A stretch of DNA of 64,000 nt from Ideonella sp. MAG2 (GCA_004359425.1 PTEU01000002.1:1328402-1392401); one strand, 5' to 3'; positions 25,398-37,173 are shown, numbered from the stretch's first letter. Numbers and translations: made by a program. The notes: a model not told the origin generated them from the letters alone.

Positions 25398-26144
25398 ATG
25401 TCCGTTTCAATGCGCGAAATGCTGGAAGCCGGTGTCCACTTTGGTCACCAAACCCGCTTCTGGAACCCCAAGATGGCCCCGTATATCTACGGCCATCGCA
25501 ACAAGATCCACATCATCAACTTGGAGAAGACGCTCCCCAAGTTTGAAGAAGCCCTGAAGTTCGTGCGCCAACTGTCGGCCAAGCGCGGCTCCATCCTGAT
25601 GGTGGGCACCAAGCGTCAAGCACGCGATTTCGTCGCCCTGGAAGCCCAGCGCGCCGGCATGCCTTACGTCGACCAGCGTTGGCTCGGCGGCATGCTGACC
25701 AACTTCAAGACCGTCAAGGGTTCGCTGAAGAAGCTCAAGGACATGCAAGCCCAGAAGGATGCCGGCGCTGAGCTGCGTATCAAGAAGGAAGCCCTGCTGT
25801 TCGACCGCGAATTGGCCAAGCTCGAAAAAGACATCGGCGGCATCCAAGACATGGCTGCACTGCCTGACGCGCTGTTCGTGATCGACGTGGGTTACCACAA
25901 GATTGCTGTGGCTGAAGCTCGCAAGCTGGGCATTCCCGTCATCGGCGTGGTCGATACCAACCACTCGCCTGAAGGCGTGGACTACATCATCCCTGGCAAC
26001 GACGACTCGGCCAAGGCTGTCGCCTTGTACGCCAAGGCTGTTGCAGATGCCGTCCTCGAAGGCAAGGCCAATGCCACCACCGAGTTGGTGCAAGCCGTTG
26101 CCGCTGAAGGCGACGAATTCGTTGAAGTCAACGAGCAAGCCTGA
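25398..26144 (+). CDS. rpsB: 30S ribosomal protein S2
   Basis: '[28 protein letters not shown]'. Confidence 0.97.
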   Translation: MSVSMREMLEAGVHFGHQTRFWNPKMAPYIYGHRNKIHIINLEKTLPKFEEALKFVRQLSAKRGSILMVGTKRQARDFVALEAQRAGMPYVDQRWLGGMLTNFKTVKGSLKKLKDMQAQKDAGAELRIKKEALLFDRELAKLEKDIGGIQDMAALPDALFVIDVGYHKIAVAEARKLGIPVIGVVDTNHSPEGVDYIIPGNDDSAKAVALYAKAVADAVLEGKANATTELVQAVAAEGDEFVEVNEQA

Positions 26145-26172
26145 GCCTTGCGCGCTTGAGCGCCGGTGAACG

Positions 26173-26194
26173 AGGGGCTTCAAGGCCCCTTTTT
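26173..26194 (+). terminator. Hairpin plus T-run between rpsB and tsf
   Basis: AGGGGC-TTCAAG-GCCCCT-TTTT. Confidence 0.6.
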
Positions 26195-26264
26195 CACAAC
26201 TTTCAGAAGTTCATTCATCAATCCGAGCCGTGATGCACGGGCTCGATAGAACCGGAGAATACAC

Positions 26265-27161
26265 ATGGCAGCGATTACCGCCAGCATGGTCGCAGAACTG
26301 CGCGCCAAGACCGACGCCCCGATGATGGAGTGCAAGAAGGCTTTGACGGAAGCTGAGGGCGATATGGCCCGCGCTGAAGAAATCCTGCGCGTCAAGCTGG
26401 GCTCCAAGGCCGGCAAGGCCGCCTCGCGCGTGACGGCAGAAGGCGTGGTCGCCGCCGCCGTGTCGGGCAGCACCGGCGCCATGATCGAAGTCAATTGCGA
26501 AACTGACTTCGTCACCAAGAACGACTCTTTCCTGGCCTTCTCCAAGGCTTGCGCTGAGTTGGTGGCTGCACACGGCCCGGCCGATGTCGCCGCCCTGTCG
26601 GCACTGCCGCTGAGCCAAGATGGTTTCGGCCCCACCGTGGAAGACGTGCGCAAGGGCCTGATCGGCAAGATCGGCGAGAACATGTCCGTCCGTCGCTTCC
26701 AGCGTTGGACTAACGGGGGCAACTTGGCCAGCTACCTGCACGGCACCCGCATCGGCGTGGTCGTGGAGTACACCGGCTCTGATGTGGCGGCCAAGGACGT
26801 CGCCATGCACGTGGCCGCCATGAAGCCGGTGTCGCTGTCGCAAGCCGACGTGCCTGCTGATCTGGTCGAAAAAGAGCGCAAGATTGCCGCTGAGAAGGCT
26901 GCTGAGTCTGGCAAGCCTGCCGACATCGTCGCCAAGATGGTTGACGGCTCGGTTCAGAAGTACCTGAAGGAAGTCTCGCTGTCCAACCAAGTGTTTGTGA
27001 AGGCCGCTGACGGCAAGCAAACCGTGGAGCAGATGCTCAAGGCCGCCAACACCGTCGTCAAGGGTTTCACCCTCTACGTGGTGGGCGAAGGCATTGAGAA
27101 GAAGGTGGACGACTTCGCCGCTGAAGTGGCCGCTCAGGTCGCTGCTGCCAAGGGCCAATAA
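26265..27161 (+). CDS. tsf: Elongation factor Ts
   Basis: '[19 protein letters not shown]', 'EVNCETDFV'. Confidence 0.97.
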   Translation: MAAITASMVAELRAKTDAPMMECKKALTEAEGDMARAEEILRVKLGSKAGKAASRVTAEGVVAAAVSGSTGAMIEVNCETDFVTKNDSFLAFSKACAELVAAHGPADVAALSALPLSQDGFGPTVEDVRKGLIGKIGENMSVRRFQRWTNGGNLASYLHGTRIGVVVEYTGSDVAAKDVAMHVAAMKPVSLSQADVPADLVEKERKIAAEKAAESGKPADIVAKMVDGSVQKYLKEVSLSNQVFVKAADGKQTVEQMLKAANTVVKGFTLYVVGEGIEKKVDDFAAEVAAQVAAAKGQ

Positions 27162-27254
27162 GCCCTCACGCTGGTCGCGTTGGTGCCCGCAGGCCGGGTG
27201 CCACGCGTACACTGCATTTGATTCGCAAGACACCACTTCGCAAAGGTCCACCGC

Positions 27255-27579
27255 ATGCCAGCGTACAAGCGCATCCTCCTGAAATTGTCCGGTGAAGCCC
27301 TGATGGGCGACGATGCCTTTGGCATCAACCGAGCCACCATCGTGCGCATGGTGCGCGAAGTGCAGGAAGTGACTCAGCTGGGTTGTGAAGTGGCGGTGGT
27401 GATTGGCGGCGGACTCGTTTGATGAGGCCATCGCAAAGAATTTGCAGGTGCTAGACGCCACCGCCTTTGCCTTGTGCCGCGACCAAAAGTTGCCCATCAA
27501 AGTGTTCTCTATCTTCAAGCCCGGCGCGCTCAAGCGCGTCGTGATGGGCGAAGACGAAGGCACCTTGGTGCATGTCTGA
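27255..27579 (+). pseudogene. pyrH: UMP kinase PyrH with internal deletion and frame change
   Basis: N-terminal '[23 protein letters not shown]' joined at about 27412 to C-terminal '[54 protein letters not shown]'. Confidence 0.9.
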
Positions 27580-27590
27580 GGAGCTGATGC

Positions 27591-28154
27591 ATGACGACGA
27601 TTGCTGACATCAAAAAGAACGCTGAAGCCAAGATGGCCAAGTCCATCGAAGCCTTCAAGAACGAACTGCACAAGATCCGCACAGGCCGTGCTCACCCCGG
27701 CATCCTTGATCAGGTGCAGGTGGAGTACTACGGCTCCATGGTGCCCATCAGCCAGGTGGCTAACGTCAGCCTGATGGACGCACGCACCATCAGCGTTCAG
27801 CCCTGGGAAAAGGGCATGGGTGCCAAGATTGAAAAGGCGATTCGCGAGTCCGACTTGGGCTTGAACCCCTCGGCCCAAGGGGACCTGCTGCGCGTGCCCA
27901 TGCCTGCGCTCACCGAAGAGCGCCGCAAAGAGCTGACCAAAGTGGTTCGCAATGCCGGTGAAGACGCCAAGGTGGCTGTGCGCAATCTGCGACGTGACGC
28001 CAATGAACACGTCAAAAAGCTGGTCAAAGACAAGCTGGCTACCGAGGACGATGAGCGTCGCACCCACGATGACGTTCAAAAGCTGACTGATCGCGTTATC
28101 GGCGAGATCGACAAGCTGGTGTCGGGCAAGGAAGCAGAGATTCTGGCGGTCTGA
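27591..28154 (+). CDS. frr: Ribosome recycling factor
   Basis: '[26 protein letters not shown]'. Confidence 0.97.
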   Translation: MTTIADIKKNAEAKMAKSIEAFKNELHKIRTGRAHPGILDQVQVEYYGSMVPISQVANVSLMDARTISVQPWEKGMGAKIEKAIRESDLGLNPSAQGDLLRVPMPALTEERRKELTKVVRNAGEDAKVAVRNLRRDANEHVKKLVKDKLATEDDERRTHDDVQKLTDRVIGEIDKLVSGKEAEILAV

Positions 28155-28160
28155 CGCCCC

Positions 28161-28700
28161 ATGGCCCTTTTCTCCGGCAGCCCCGCACCTTCTTCCTCCG
28201 CCTCAGGGGGCGCAGAGGTGCCGCGCCACGTGGCCATCGTGATGGACGGCAATGGCCGCTGGGCCCGCAAGCGCTTCATGCCTCGGGTATTTGGCCATAA
28301 AGCGGGCATGGAAACGGTGATGAGTGTCATTGCCGATTGCCAGCGGCGCGGCATCAGCTACCTCACGCTCTATGCCTTCTCGTCCGAGAACTGGAAGCGC
28401 CCCGCCGAAGAAGTCTCTGGCCTGATGAACTTGGTGCTGGTGGGCGTCGCCAAATACCTGATGCGCTTGGCCGAGCAAGGCGTACGCATCAAGGTGGTGG
28501 GCGAGCGTGCTGCCGTGTCGCCCAAAGTTCGTGAAGCTTGGAATGAGGCCGAGCGCATCACCGCCGACAACAAGGGGCTGACCTTGACGGTGGCCTTTAA
28601 CTATGGTGGCCGCTGGGACGTGGTGCAAGCCTGTCGCCGTGCCATGGCGGATGGCCTCAGTGCAGAGCAGATCACGGAAGAAGCCTTGTCGACCCATATT
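28161..28700 (+). pseudogene. uppS: Undecaprenyl diphosphate synthase, C-terminus missing
   Basis: 'HVAIVMDGNGRWARKR', 'LTLYAFSSENWKRP', '[14 protein letters not shown]'; the conserved C-terminal segment expected in this family is absent. Confidence 0.88.
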
Positions 28701-28704
28701 GGCG

Positions 28705-28989
28705 GTGGTGTGGCTGAACGTCGAAGTGGCTATCTTCGGGAGCAGCACCAGCGTGTTTTCTGTGTTGTGGAGCCGCTTGGGAGGCCTAGGCTTTTTGGTC
28801 GCCCTCATTTTCCTGTGCATGCTCAGCGTCATGGGTGACTTGGTGGAGTCCTTGGTCAAGCGAGCGGTGGGAGCCAAAGACTCCAGTGCACTGCTGCCTG
28901 GGCATGGTGGAGTGCTAGACCGCGTCGACGCGCTCTTGCCTGTCTTGCCGGCCGCAATGGCCCTGGCTTCGCTGGCCGCGCCTTTGTGA
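28705..28989 (+). pseudogene. cdsA: Phosphatidate cytidylyltransferase, C-terminal fragment
   Basis: '[36 protein letters not shown]' is the CdsA signature region. Confidence 0.88.
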
Positions 28990-28996
28990 GGTGACG

Positions 28997-30190
28997 ATGA
29001 GCCAACGACAAACCCTGTGTATCCTGGGCTCAACGGGCTCGGTGGGCTCCAACACCCTGGATGTGGTGGCGCGTCACCCAGAGCGCTATGAGGTCTTCGC
29101 CCTCACCGGTGCTCAGCGTGTGCAGGAACTGGCCCTGCAATGCCTGCAGTGGCGCCCACGCTATGCGGCCATGGTGCAACCGGAGGCGGCTGTGGCCTTG
29201 GCGCAGCGCCTTAAGGCGGAGGGGTGCCCCACCGAGGTGCTGTCCGGTGCACAAGCCCTGAATGATTTGGCGGCCCACCCTGAGGTCACGACCGTCATGG
29301 CCTCCATCGTGGGGGCGGCCGGTTTGGCACCTTGCATCGCCGCAGCGCGCGCGGGCAAGCGTTTGCTGTTGGCCAATAAAGAGGCCCTGGTCGTGGGCGG
29401 TGCGCTGTTCATGCGGGCGGTGGAAGAGGGCGGTGCGACCCTGCTGCCCATCGACAGCGAGCACTCGGCCATTTTCCAGTGCCTGCCTGAAGATCGTCAC
29501 ACTTGGGTGGATCGGATCGACCACATCTTGCTGACGGCCTCGGGCGGCCCCTTCCGCCAACGTGATCCGGCCACCCTGTCAGACATCACGCCCGATCAGG
29601 CCTGTGCCCACCCGAATTGGGTGATGGGGCGCAAGATTTCGGTGGACTCTGCCACCATGATGAACAAGGCACTAGAGGTCATCGAAGCCCGTTGGCTGTT
29701 TGGCCTCAGTCCGGATCAGATCAAGGTCGTGATCCACCCCCAAAGCATCATTCACTCGATGGTGGTCTGCAAAGACAACTCGGTGTTAGCGCAATTGGGC
29801 ACGCCCGATATGCGGGTGCCGATTGCTTATGGCTTGTCCTTTCCGGAGCGCATTGAGTCCGGGGCCAGTGTTTTGGATTTTCTGAGCCTGAAGGCACTGA
29901 CCTTTGAGGCCCCGGAGCGCACCCGCTTCCCCGGTTTTTTCTTGGCCTGGGACGCCCTGCGCGGTCCCGAAGGAAGCACCACCGTGCTCAATGCCGCCAA
30001 CGAAGAAGCCGTGGCCGCCTTCTTGGAGAGGCAGATTCGCTTCGATGCCATTCATCAAGTCAACGCCGAGGTGTTGGCCCGTGTGCCTCCCCATGCGGTG
30101 GAGTCTGAGAGCATTGAGGGCCTGTTGAACCTGGACCAACGTGCTCGCCAAGAGGCCAAGGCCTTGATGGCGCTATTGCCCAGGCCGTGA
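28997..30190 (+). CDS. dxr: 1-deoxy-D-xylulose 5-phosphate reductoisomerase
   Basis: 'LGSTGSVGSNTLDV', 'LLANKEALV', 'PIDSEHSAIFQ', 'MGRKISVDSATMMNK'. Confidence 0.96.
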   Translation: MSQRQTLCILGSTGSVGSNTLDVVARHPERYEVFALTGAQRVQELALQCLQWRPRYAAMVQPEAAVALAQRLKAEGCPTEVLSGAQALNDLAAHPEVTTVMASIVGAAGLAPCIAAARAGKRLLLANKEALVVGGALFMRAVEEGGATLLPIDSEHSAIFQCLPEDRHTWVDRIDHILLTASGGPFRQRDPATLSDITPDQACAHPNWVMGRKISVDSATMMNKALEVIEARWLFGLSPDQIKVVIHPQSIIHSMVVCKDNSVLAQLGTPDMRVPIAYGLSFPERIESGASVLDFLSLKALTFEAPERTRFPGFFLAWDALRGPEGSTTVLNAANEEAVAAFLERQIRFDAIHQVNAEVLARVPPHAVESESIEGLLNLDQRARQEAKALMALLPRP

Positions 30191-30211
30191 GAGGCTGAAG
30201 GTCTCTCTACC

Positions 30212-31594
30212 ATGCTCAACAACTTCTTCTTCAGCACCTTCGGCTTCATCGTCACACTGGGGCTTCTGGTCATCGTGCATGAATGGGGCCATTACCAGGT
30301 GGCCCGCTGGTGTGGGGTTCGTGTCCTGCGTTTCTCTGTGGGTTTTGGCAGCGTGCTTTGGCGGCGTCAGAACCATCCGGGAGCCACGGAGTTCACGCTG
30401 TCCGCGCTGCCGCTCGGCGGCTACGTTCGTTTCTTGGACAGCCGCGAAGACCTGGTCTCTCCGTCCGAGCGGGCCATGGCGTTTGATGCACAACCCTTGC
30501 GCAAACGTGCCGCCATTGTGGCGGCTGGGCCTGTGCTGAATCTGCTGTTGGCTGTGCTGCTCTACACCGTGGTTGCTTGGAGCGGCAAGAAAGAGCCACA
30601 GGCTGTGTTGGCGACGCCGCCCGCAGGCAGCTTGGCCGCAGACGCAGGATTGGTGGCTGGTGATCGCGTGCTGGCCAGCCGGAGCGCAGGCTCAGATGAA
30701 TGGCGCGACGTGGTGTCTTTTGCCGATTTGATTCAAACCCTGGGTCAAACGGCTGTTGAGGGGCAGTCTTTACACCTGTTGGTGGGTAAAGAAGACGGTC
30801 GCAAACGCCAAGAAGTGTTGCTGGAGCGCGCTCATTTGGGTGAAGGTGCCGAGCTGAACCTCAAGACCATGGCTCGCGTGGGTTTGCGTGGTGGATACGC
30901 TGAGCCCGTGATGGGGAATATCAAGCCCGGCGGCGCGGCGCAGCAAGCCGGCTTGCAAAAAGGCGATCTGGTGCTTGCGGTGGATGAACAGATCGTGCCC
31001 GATGCAGCTTGGCTGCGAGATCGCATTCGGGCACATATCGATGCGCCAGCCCCCATGCGTTGGGCAGTTGAGCGCGCAGGCCAGAGGCTGACTTTGCAGG
31101 TATCTCCGAAGCTTGCCCACGAGGGAGAGACGCGCATTGGCAAGGTGGAGGCCTACATCGGTGCGCTGCCGCCGACGGTGGTGGTGAGCTATGGCTTCGC
31201 CGACGGCCTTGAACGTGGTGTCGCGCGTACCGTAGAGATGGCCAGCTTTAGTTTGAAGATGTTAGGGCGCATGCTGGTGGGCGAAGCCTCGCTGAAAAAT
31301 TTAAGCGGCCCGCTGTCCATCGCCGAAGGTGCCGGGCAATCCGTGCAGCGCGGCTTGTCAGATTACCTAGAGTTTCTGGCCCTTGTCAGTTTGAGTCTGG
31401 GTGTGTTGAACCTGCTGCCGCTTCCCCTGCTCGATGGGGGGCACCTGATGTATTATCTTTTCGAAGGGCTGACCGGGCGACCGGTCTCCGATGATTGGCT
31501 CAAGTGGCTGCAACGTGGTGGAGCGTTGGCCTTGTTGCTGATGATGTCCATCGCCCTCTCCAACGACCTGGTGCGCCTTTTCGGCCCACCCTGA
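30212..31594 (+). CDS. rseP: RIP metalloprotease RseP
   Basis: 'VIVHEWGHYQVAR' (HExxH), PDZ, 'LLPLPLLDGGHL'. Confidence 0.94.
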   Translation: MLNNFFFSTFGFIVTLGLLVIVHEWGHYQVARWCGVRVLRFSVGFGSVLWRRQNHPGATEFTLSALPLGGYVRFLDSREDLVSPSERAMAFDAQPLRKRAAIVAAGPVLNLLLAVLLYTVVAWSGKKEPQAVLATPPAGSLAADAGLVAGDRVLASRSAGSDEWRDVVSFADLIQTLGQTAVEGQSLHLLVGKEDGRKRQEVLLERAHLGEGAELNLKTMARVGLRGGYAEPVMGNIKPGGAAQQAGLQKGDLVLAVDEQIVPDAAWLRDRIRAHIDAPAPMRWAVERAGQRLTLQVSPKLAHEGETRIGKVEAYIGALPPTVVVSYGFADGLERGVARTVEMASFSLKMLGRMLVGEASLKNLSGPLSIAEGAGQSVQRGLSDYLEFLALVSLSLGVLNLLPLPLLDGGHLMYYLFEGLTGRPVSDDWLKWLQRGGALALLLMMSIALSNDLVRLFGPP

Positions 31595-31604
31595 ACCCAC
31601 CCAA

Positions 31605-33953
31605 GTGATGCCCTCTTTCTTTAACCCGATTTCTCTACGCCCCATTCCTGCTCTTGTGGCGCTGGCGTGCGCGGTCCAGGCTTTGCCTGCCTTGGCGGCC
31701 GAGCCCTTTCAGATCAGGGACATCCGTATTGAAGGTTTGCAACGGGGGGACCCGGGTAGCGTGTTTGGCGCTCTGCCTTTTCGTGTGGGCGATACCTATA
31801 CCGATGACAAAGGTGCGGCTGCTCTGCGGGCGCTTTTTGCAACGGGCTTGTTCAAAGATGTTCGTCTCGACATCGATGGCAAGGTTGTCGTCGTGGTGGT
31901 GGACGAGCGCTCTATCGTGGCGTCGGTCAATTTTGTTGGCTTGCGTGAGTTCGACAAAGAGCAGTTGACCAAAGCCCTGAAAGAAAACGGCGTGGGCGAG
32001 GGCCTGCCGTTTGACAAGGCGGTAGTAGACCGCGCCGAGCAAGAGATCAAGCGCCAGTACCTCTCAAAGAGCTTGTATGGCGCTGAGGTCGTGACGACGG
32101 CGACGCCCATCGAGCGTAATCGAGTGGATGTGACCTTCACAGTGGTTGAAGGCGATGTGGCCAAGATCAAAGAGATTCGCATCCTTGGCACCAAAGCCGT
32201 CTCCGAGTCGACGCTGCTCAGCGAGCTGGACCTGACGGTTGGGGGCTGGCTGACTTGGTATACCAAGACCGACCGCTATGCACGCTCCAAGCTCAATGCC
32301 GACCTAGAGAAGCTGCGTTCCTTCTACCTCAATCGGGGCTATTTGGAGTTCGATGTCAAATCAACCCAAGTCACCATCTCGCCCGACAAGCAAGACATCA
32401 GCATCACCATCACCGTTGATGAAGGTCAGCCTTATGTGGTGACCTCGGTGCGTTTGGAAGGCGATTACCTTGGGCGCGAGCAAGACTTCCGGCAACGGGT
32501 GTTGGTGCAACCAGGGCAAGCCTATCGTGGCGATGATGTGACGGCCACTCAGCGTTCGTTCACAGACCATTACGGCACCTACGGCTACGCTTTTGCACGG
32601 GTCGAACCTCGCACCGAGATTGATCGCAAGACGGGCCAAGTGGCCGTGGTCTTGCAGGGCGTGCCAGGCCAACGTGTGAATGTGCGGCGAATCAGTGTGT
32701 CGGGCAACACCACCACCCGCGACGAAGTCATCCGCCGTGAGTTCCGCCAACTTGAATCGTCATGGTATGACGGAGCCAAGATCAAACTCTCGCGTGATCG
32801 CGTGGAGCGCTTGGGCTTCTTCAACGAGGTCACCGTCGACACCAATGAAGTCCCAGGTGCACCCGACCAAGTCGACTTGGCCATCAATGTGACAGAAAAA
32901 CCAACGGGCAGCTTGCTGTTGGCGGCGGGCTATTCTCAGACTGACAAGCTGACCATCAGCGTCTCGGTTCAAAAGGAGAATATTTTCGGCTCAGGCAACC
33001 GCCTGGGGGTGGATGTGAATACCGGCAAGACCAGCCGCAATTTGGTCATCAGCACCACCGATCCGTACTTCACGGATGACGGGGTATCGCGCACGTTGGA
33101 CCTGTATTACAAGACATCCCGCCCTTTAAACAGTCTGTCAGAGGAATTCCAGCTGGCCACGGCGGGTACGGCCATTCGCTTTGGCGTGCCGTTCACGGAG
33201 TACGACACGGTCTTCATGGGTATTGGGGCTGAACAGAACATCATCGGTACTGCGGCAGGCCTGCCTCAGAGCTATGTCCTGCACCGTTTCTTGTACGGTA
33301 GTCACAGTTTGTCTATTCCACTGACGGTCGGCTGGAGCCGTGACGAGCGCGACAACCCCCTCACGCCGACCCGTGGTGCCTATAAACGACTGAACTTGGA
33401 CATGAGCTTGCTGGGCGACTTGCGCTATGCACGCCTGAATGCTCAGTACCAACAGTACATTGGTCTGCCGTGGAAATTGACCTTAGGTTTGAATGGCGAG
33501 GTGGGCCTTGGTTACGGCATCATGGGCCGTCGCTACCCGACGTTTAAGAATTTCACGGGCGGTGGTTTGGGCTCGGTGCGCGTCTTTGAGCAAGGCTCGT
33601 TCGGTGGGGTGGACATCACGGGTGCCTATGACGGTGGTTCGCGGAAATTGAACCTGAATGCCGAGCTCTATGTGCCTGTGCCGGGCAGTGGCAACGACAA
33701 GTCCTTGCGTATTTTTGGCTTTGCCGATGCGGGCAATGTGTGGCGCACCCAGAACAATCTGGGTGAGCAAACTCAAAACAGCGAGGAGCGCGGCCAAACC
33801 AATTCTTTGAGCGATATCCGAGCGTCCGCGGGTATCGGCCTGAGCTGGATTTCCCCGGTCGGCCCCTTGAAACTCAGCTACGGCACGCCCCTACGGTCGT
33901 TCAAGGGCGATAAAATTCAACGCTTCCAGTTTCAAATCGGATCGGCATTCTGA
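31605..33953 (+). CDS. bamA: Outer membrane protein assembly factor BamA
   Basis: POTRA repeats, C-terminal beta-barrel ending '..QFQIGSAF'. Confidence 0.96.
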   Translation: MMPSFFNPISLRPIPALVALACAVQALPALAAEPFQIRDIRIEGLQRGDPGSVFGALPFRVGDTYTDDKGAAALRALFATGLFKDVRLDIDGKVVVVVVDERSIVASVNFVGLREFDKEQLTKALKENGVGEGLPFDKAVVDRAEQEIKRQYLSKSLYGAEVVTTATPIERNRVDVTFTVVEGDVAKIKEIRILGTKAVSESTLLSELDLTVGGWLTWYTKTDRYARSKLNADLEKLRSFYLNRGYLEFDVKSTQVTISPDKQDISITITVDEGQPYVVTSVRLEGDYLGREQDFRQRVLVQPGQAYRGDDVTATQRSFTDHYGTYGYAFARVEPRTEIDRKTGQVAVVLQGVPGQRVNVRRISVSGNTTTRDEVIRREFRQLESSWYDGAKIKLSRDRVERLGFFNEVTVDTNEVPGAPDQVDLAINVTEKPTGSLLLAAGYSQTDKLTISVSVQKENIFGSGNRLGVDVNTGKTSRNLVISTTDPYFTDDGVSRTLDLYYKTSRPLNSLSEEFQLATAGTAIRFGVPFTEYDTVFMGIGAEQNIIGTAAGLPQSYVLHRFLYGSHSLSIPLTVGWSRDERDNPLTPTRGAYKRLNLDMSLLGDLRYARLNAQYQQYIGLPWKLTLGLNGEVGLGYGIMGRRYPTFKNFTGGGLGSVRVFEQGSFGGVDITGAYDGGSRKLNLNAELYVPVPGSGNDKSLRIFGFADAGNVWRTQNNLGEQTQNSEERGQTNSLSDIRASAGIGLSWISPVGPLKLSYGTPLRSFKGDKIQRFQFQIGSAF

Positions 33954-33955
33954 CG

Positions 33956-34471
33956 ATGAGCTCGCTTTTCAAAACTATCGCGCAGACCCTGGCCCTCTCA
34001 GCCGCTTTGTGCGCTGCGTCTCTGGCTGGCGCCCAAGAGCTGAAGATTGGCTATGTCAATGGCGAGCGCGTGCTGCGTGAAGCGGCACCTGCCAAAGCGG
34101 CTCAGGCCAAGCTCGAAGCTGAGTTCAGAAAGCGCGAAACTGAGCTGAATGACACCGGTACCCGATTGCGGCAGTCCATGGAGAAGCTCGAAAAAGAGGG
34201 CCCCACCATCTCCGAGACTGAGCGCACGCGCCGACAACGTGAATTGTCGGAGCAGGAGCGCGATTTCCAGCGTAAGCGTCGTGAGTTGCTCGAAGACCTG
34301 AATCAGCGCAAGAGCGAAGAGTTGGCCGCTGTGAGCGAGCGGGCCAGCAAGGTCATCAAGCAGATTTTTGAGCAAGAGAAGTACGACCTGATCATCACTG
34401 AGGCCGCGTTTTTCAGCCCCCGCGTGGACATCACCAAGCGGGTGATCGACGCCCTCAACGCAGGCAAGTGA
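33956..34471 (+). CDS. skp: Periplasmic chaperone Skp/OmpH
   Basis: '[29 protein letters not shown]'; between bamA and lpxD. Confidence 0.93.
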   Translation: MSSLFKTIAQTLALSAALCAASLAGAQELKIGYVNGERVLREAAPAKAAQAKLEAEFRKRETELNDTGTRLRQSMEKLEKEGPTISETERTRRQRELSEQERDFQRKRRELLEDLNQRKSEELAAVSERASKVIKQIFEQEKYDLIITEAAFFSPRVDITKRVIDALNAGK

Positions 34472-35526
34472 GCGGTCTCGCAGATGCTCTTGTGCCTGCA
34501 GAGGCTTCAGTCGCCGAGATAGCCACCGCCCTTGGCGGGGAGGTGTTGGGCGATCCGGCTCTGCGCCTAGAGCGCATCGCCTCACTGCAGAGTGCAGATG
34601 CTCACAGCATCAGCTTTTTGGCGCACAACAAATTTCTCCCCCAGCTCCAGGCCAGTGCTGCGGGCTGCGTTATTTTGCGGCCGGAGCACCGTGATTTGGC
34701 GGCTGCGCGTTTGGCCGCCATCCTCACGCCCGACCCTTATCTTTTTTATGCGCGACTGACCCAGTGGTGGGTTCAGCGCCAGCGTGCCCAGCAGGCTCCT
34801 GGCGTGCATCCGTCAGCGCACATTGGTCAGGGTGTTCACCTGCACCCGTCCGCACGGGTGGGTGCCTTTGCCGTTATCGACGATGGAGCACGCATTGGGG
34901 CTGGCGTGGTGGTGGGTCCGCACTGTGTGGTGGGGCCCCATGCTGTATTGGGCGAGCACACCCGTTTGGCGGCACGGGTGAGCTTTGGTGAGCACTGCCG
35001 TATGGGCGCACGCGGCGTGATCCACAGCGGTGCAGTCATCGGGGCTGATGGCTTTGGCTTTGCGCCACAAGCGGGCACCTGGACGCGCATTGAACAACTG
35101 GGCGCGGTGCGCTTGGGCGACGATGTCGATATCGGTGCCAACACCTGTGTCGATCGCGGTGCCTTGGACGACACCGTGCTGGAAGACGGCGTCAAGCTCG
35201 ACAACCTGATTCAGATTGCCCACAACGTCCATATCGGTGAGCACACGGCCATGGCCGGTTGTGTGGGCGTAGCGGGCAGCGCGCGAATTGGCAAGCACTG
35301 CACCTTCGGCGGGGCTGCCATGATCCTGGGCCATCTGGAGATCGGCGACCATGTGCACATTTCGGCGGCCAGCGTGGTGATGAGCTCCATCACCAAGCCT
35401 GGGCAGTACAGCGGTGTCTTCCCAATCGACGACAATGGTGCTTGGGAGAAGAACGCGGCCACACTGCGCCACCTGCACACGCTACGGGCTCGCCTGCGTG
35501 CCTTAGAAAAGAAATTCGCATCATGA
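34468..35526 (+). CDS. lpxD: UDP-3-O-(3-hydroxymyristoyl)glucosamine N-acyltransferase
   Basis: Hexapeptide repeats, '[21 protein letters not shown]'. Confidence 0.95.
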   Translation: MSGLADALVPAEASVAEIATALGGEVLGDPALRLERIASLQSADAHSISFLAHNKFLPQLQASAAGCVILRPEHRDLAAARLAAILTPDPYLFYARLTQWWVQRQRAQQAPGVHPSAHIGQGVHLHPSARVGAFAVIDDGARIGAGVVVGPHCVVGPHAVLGEHTRLAARVSFGEHCRMGARGVIHSGAVIGADGFGFAPQAGTWTRIEQLGAVRLGDDVDIGANTCVDRGALDDTVLEDGVKLDNLIQIAHNVHIGEHTAMAGCVGVAGSARIGKHCTFGGAAMILGHLEIGDHVHISAASVVMSSITKPGQYSGVFPIDDNGAWEKNAATLRHLHTLRARLRALEKKFAS

Positions 35527-35966
35527 TCATGGACATTCATCAGATTCTCAAACGCCTTCCGCATCGTTACCCCATGCTGTTGGTCGACCGTGTGCGCGAG
35601 CTTGAAAAAAACGTCCGCATCCTGACGATCAAGAACGTCACGATCAACGAGCCCTACTTCAACGGGCATTTCCCGCATCGCCCCGTCATGCCGGGCGTGT
35701 TGATCCTCGAAGCCATGGCCCAGTCGGCCGCATTGCTGTCTTTTGCCTCGGCGGAATTGGACCCAGGCGACGACACCGTGGTGTACTTTGCCGGCATCGA
35801 CTCAGCGCGTTTCAAGCGCCCGGTGGAGCCGGGTGATCAACTGCTGATCGAAGCCAGCATCGATCGCGTCAAGGGCGGCATCTACAAGTACAAAGCCCAA
35901 GCCACGGTGGACGGCGAGGTCGCGGCTTCGGCCGAGCTGATGTGCACTATGCGCAAGATCGCCTGA
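35523..35966 (+). CDS. fabZ: 3-hydroxyacyl-ACP dehydratase FabZ
   Basis: '[17 protein letters not shown]', '[21 protein letters not shown]'. Confidence 0.96.
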   Translation: MIMDIHQILKRLPHRYPMLLVDRVRELEKNVRILTIKNVTINEPYFNGHFPHRPVMPGVLILEAMAQSAALLSFASAELDPGDDTVVYFAGIDSARFKRPVEPGDQLLIEASIDRVKGGIYKYKAQATVDGEVAASAELMCTMRKIA

Positions 35967-35988
35967 CCCAACGCTGCTGAGCTTGCCC

Positions 35989-36755
35989 ATGGCACTGATT
36001 CACCCGACGGCTGTTGTAGATGCCGCTGCTGAGTTGGACAGCTCGGTGCGCGTGGGCCCGTATGCCGTGATTGGCCCCCATGTGCGCATAGGCGCAGGCT
36101 CGGAGATTGGCCCGCATTGCGTGGTCGAGGGCCGAACCACTATTGGCCAGCACAACCGGTTTTTCCAGTTCAGCTCCATCGGGGCCGTCCCGCAAGACAT
36201 GAGCTATGGCGGCGAGCCCACCGAGCTGGTGATTGGCGACCACAACACCGTCCGCGAGTTCTGTACCCTGAACCTGGGCACGCTCAAGGAAGAGGGCGTC
36301 ACGCGCATCGGCTCGCACAACTGGATCATGGCCTATGTGCACGTGGCCCATGATGTGCGCATTGGCGACCGCACGGTGCTGGCCAATGGAGCCACGCTCG
36401 CCGGCCATGTGCATGTGGGCGATTGGGCTACGGTGGGCGGCCTCACTGGTGTTCATCAGTTCGTCCACATCGGTGCGCACGCCATGATTGGCTTCCAAGG
36501 CCATGTGGCGCAGGACGTTCCTCCGTTCATGACGGTGGACGGCAACCCTTTGCAAGCGCGCGCCGTCAACATGACGGGCTTGAAGCGCCGCGGCTTTAGC
36601 GACGAGCGCACCGCCGTCATCCGCCGCATGCACAAGCTGCTGTATCGCTCTTCATTGCCGCTGGCGGAGGCCATGGAGGCGATCGCCGCACTCAAAGGCA
36701 GCGAGCCCAGTGCCGACGGCGACATTGCCGTGATGCTGGATTTTCTGGCGGGTGC
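35989..36755 (+). CDS. lpxA: UDP-N-acetylglucosamine acyltransferase LpxA, last residues lost at junction
   Basis: '[26 protein letters not shown]', 'GLKRRGFS'; continues in frame into LpxB sequence. Confidence 0.92.
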
Positions 36756-37173
36756 CAAGCGCGACAGCCGCTTGCCGCTGATGCTGGTCGATGGCCGCTC
36801 ACACGAGGTGCTGGCCGCTTGCGATGTGACGCTGATTGCCAGTGGCACCGCCACGCTGGAGGCCGCGCTCTATAAGCGGCCCATGGTCATCGTGTATCGC
36901 CTGGGCTGGCTCAACTGGCAGCTCATGCGCCGCATGGCCTATCAGCCTTGGTTTGGCCTGCCCAATATCTTGCTCAAAGACTTTGTGGTGCCCGAGTTCA
37001 TTCAAGACGCCGCCGAGCCTGAGGCCATTGCGCAAGCGGGCTTGGCTTGGCTGGACGACGCACCTCGGCAAGAGCGTTTGCAGCGACAATTCACAGACCT
37101 TCACCTCAGCCTGCGGCAAGACACTGCGGCCCGCTCCAGCGATGCCCTCGCGACGCTCCTCCAAAACGCCTGA
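36756..37173 (+). pseudogene. lpxB: Lipid-A-disaccharide synthase LpxB, only C-terminal third present
   Basis: '[43 protein letters not shown]', '[19 protein letters not shown]'. Confidence 0.9.

Noticed and set aside
26211-28079. 622-aa ORF on the minus strand opposite tsf-pyrH-frr
   Set aside because: Antisense shadow ORF in GC-rich DNA; the plus strand carries highly conserved proteins
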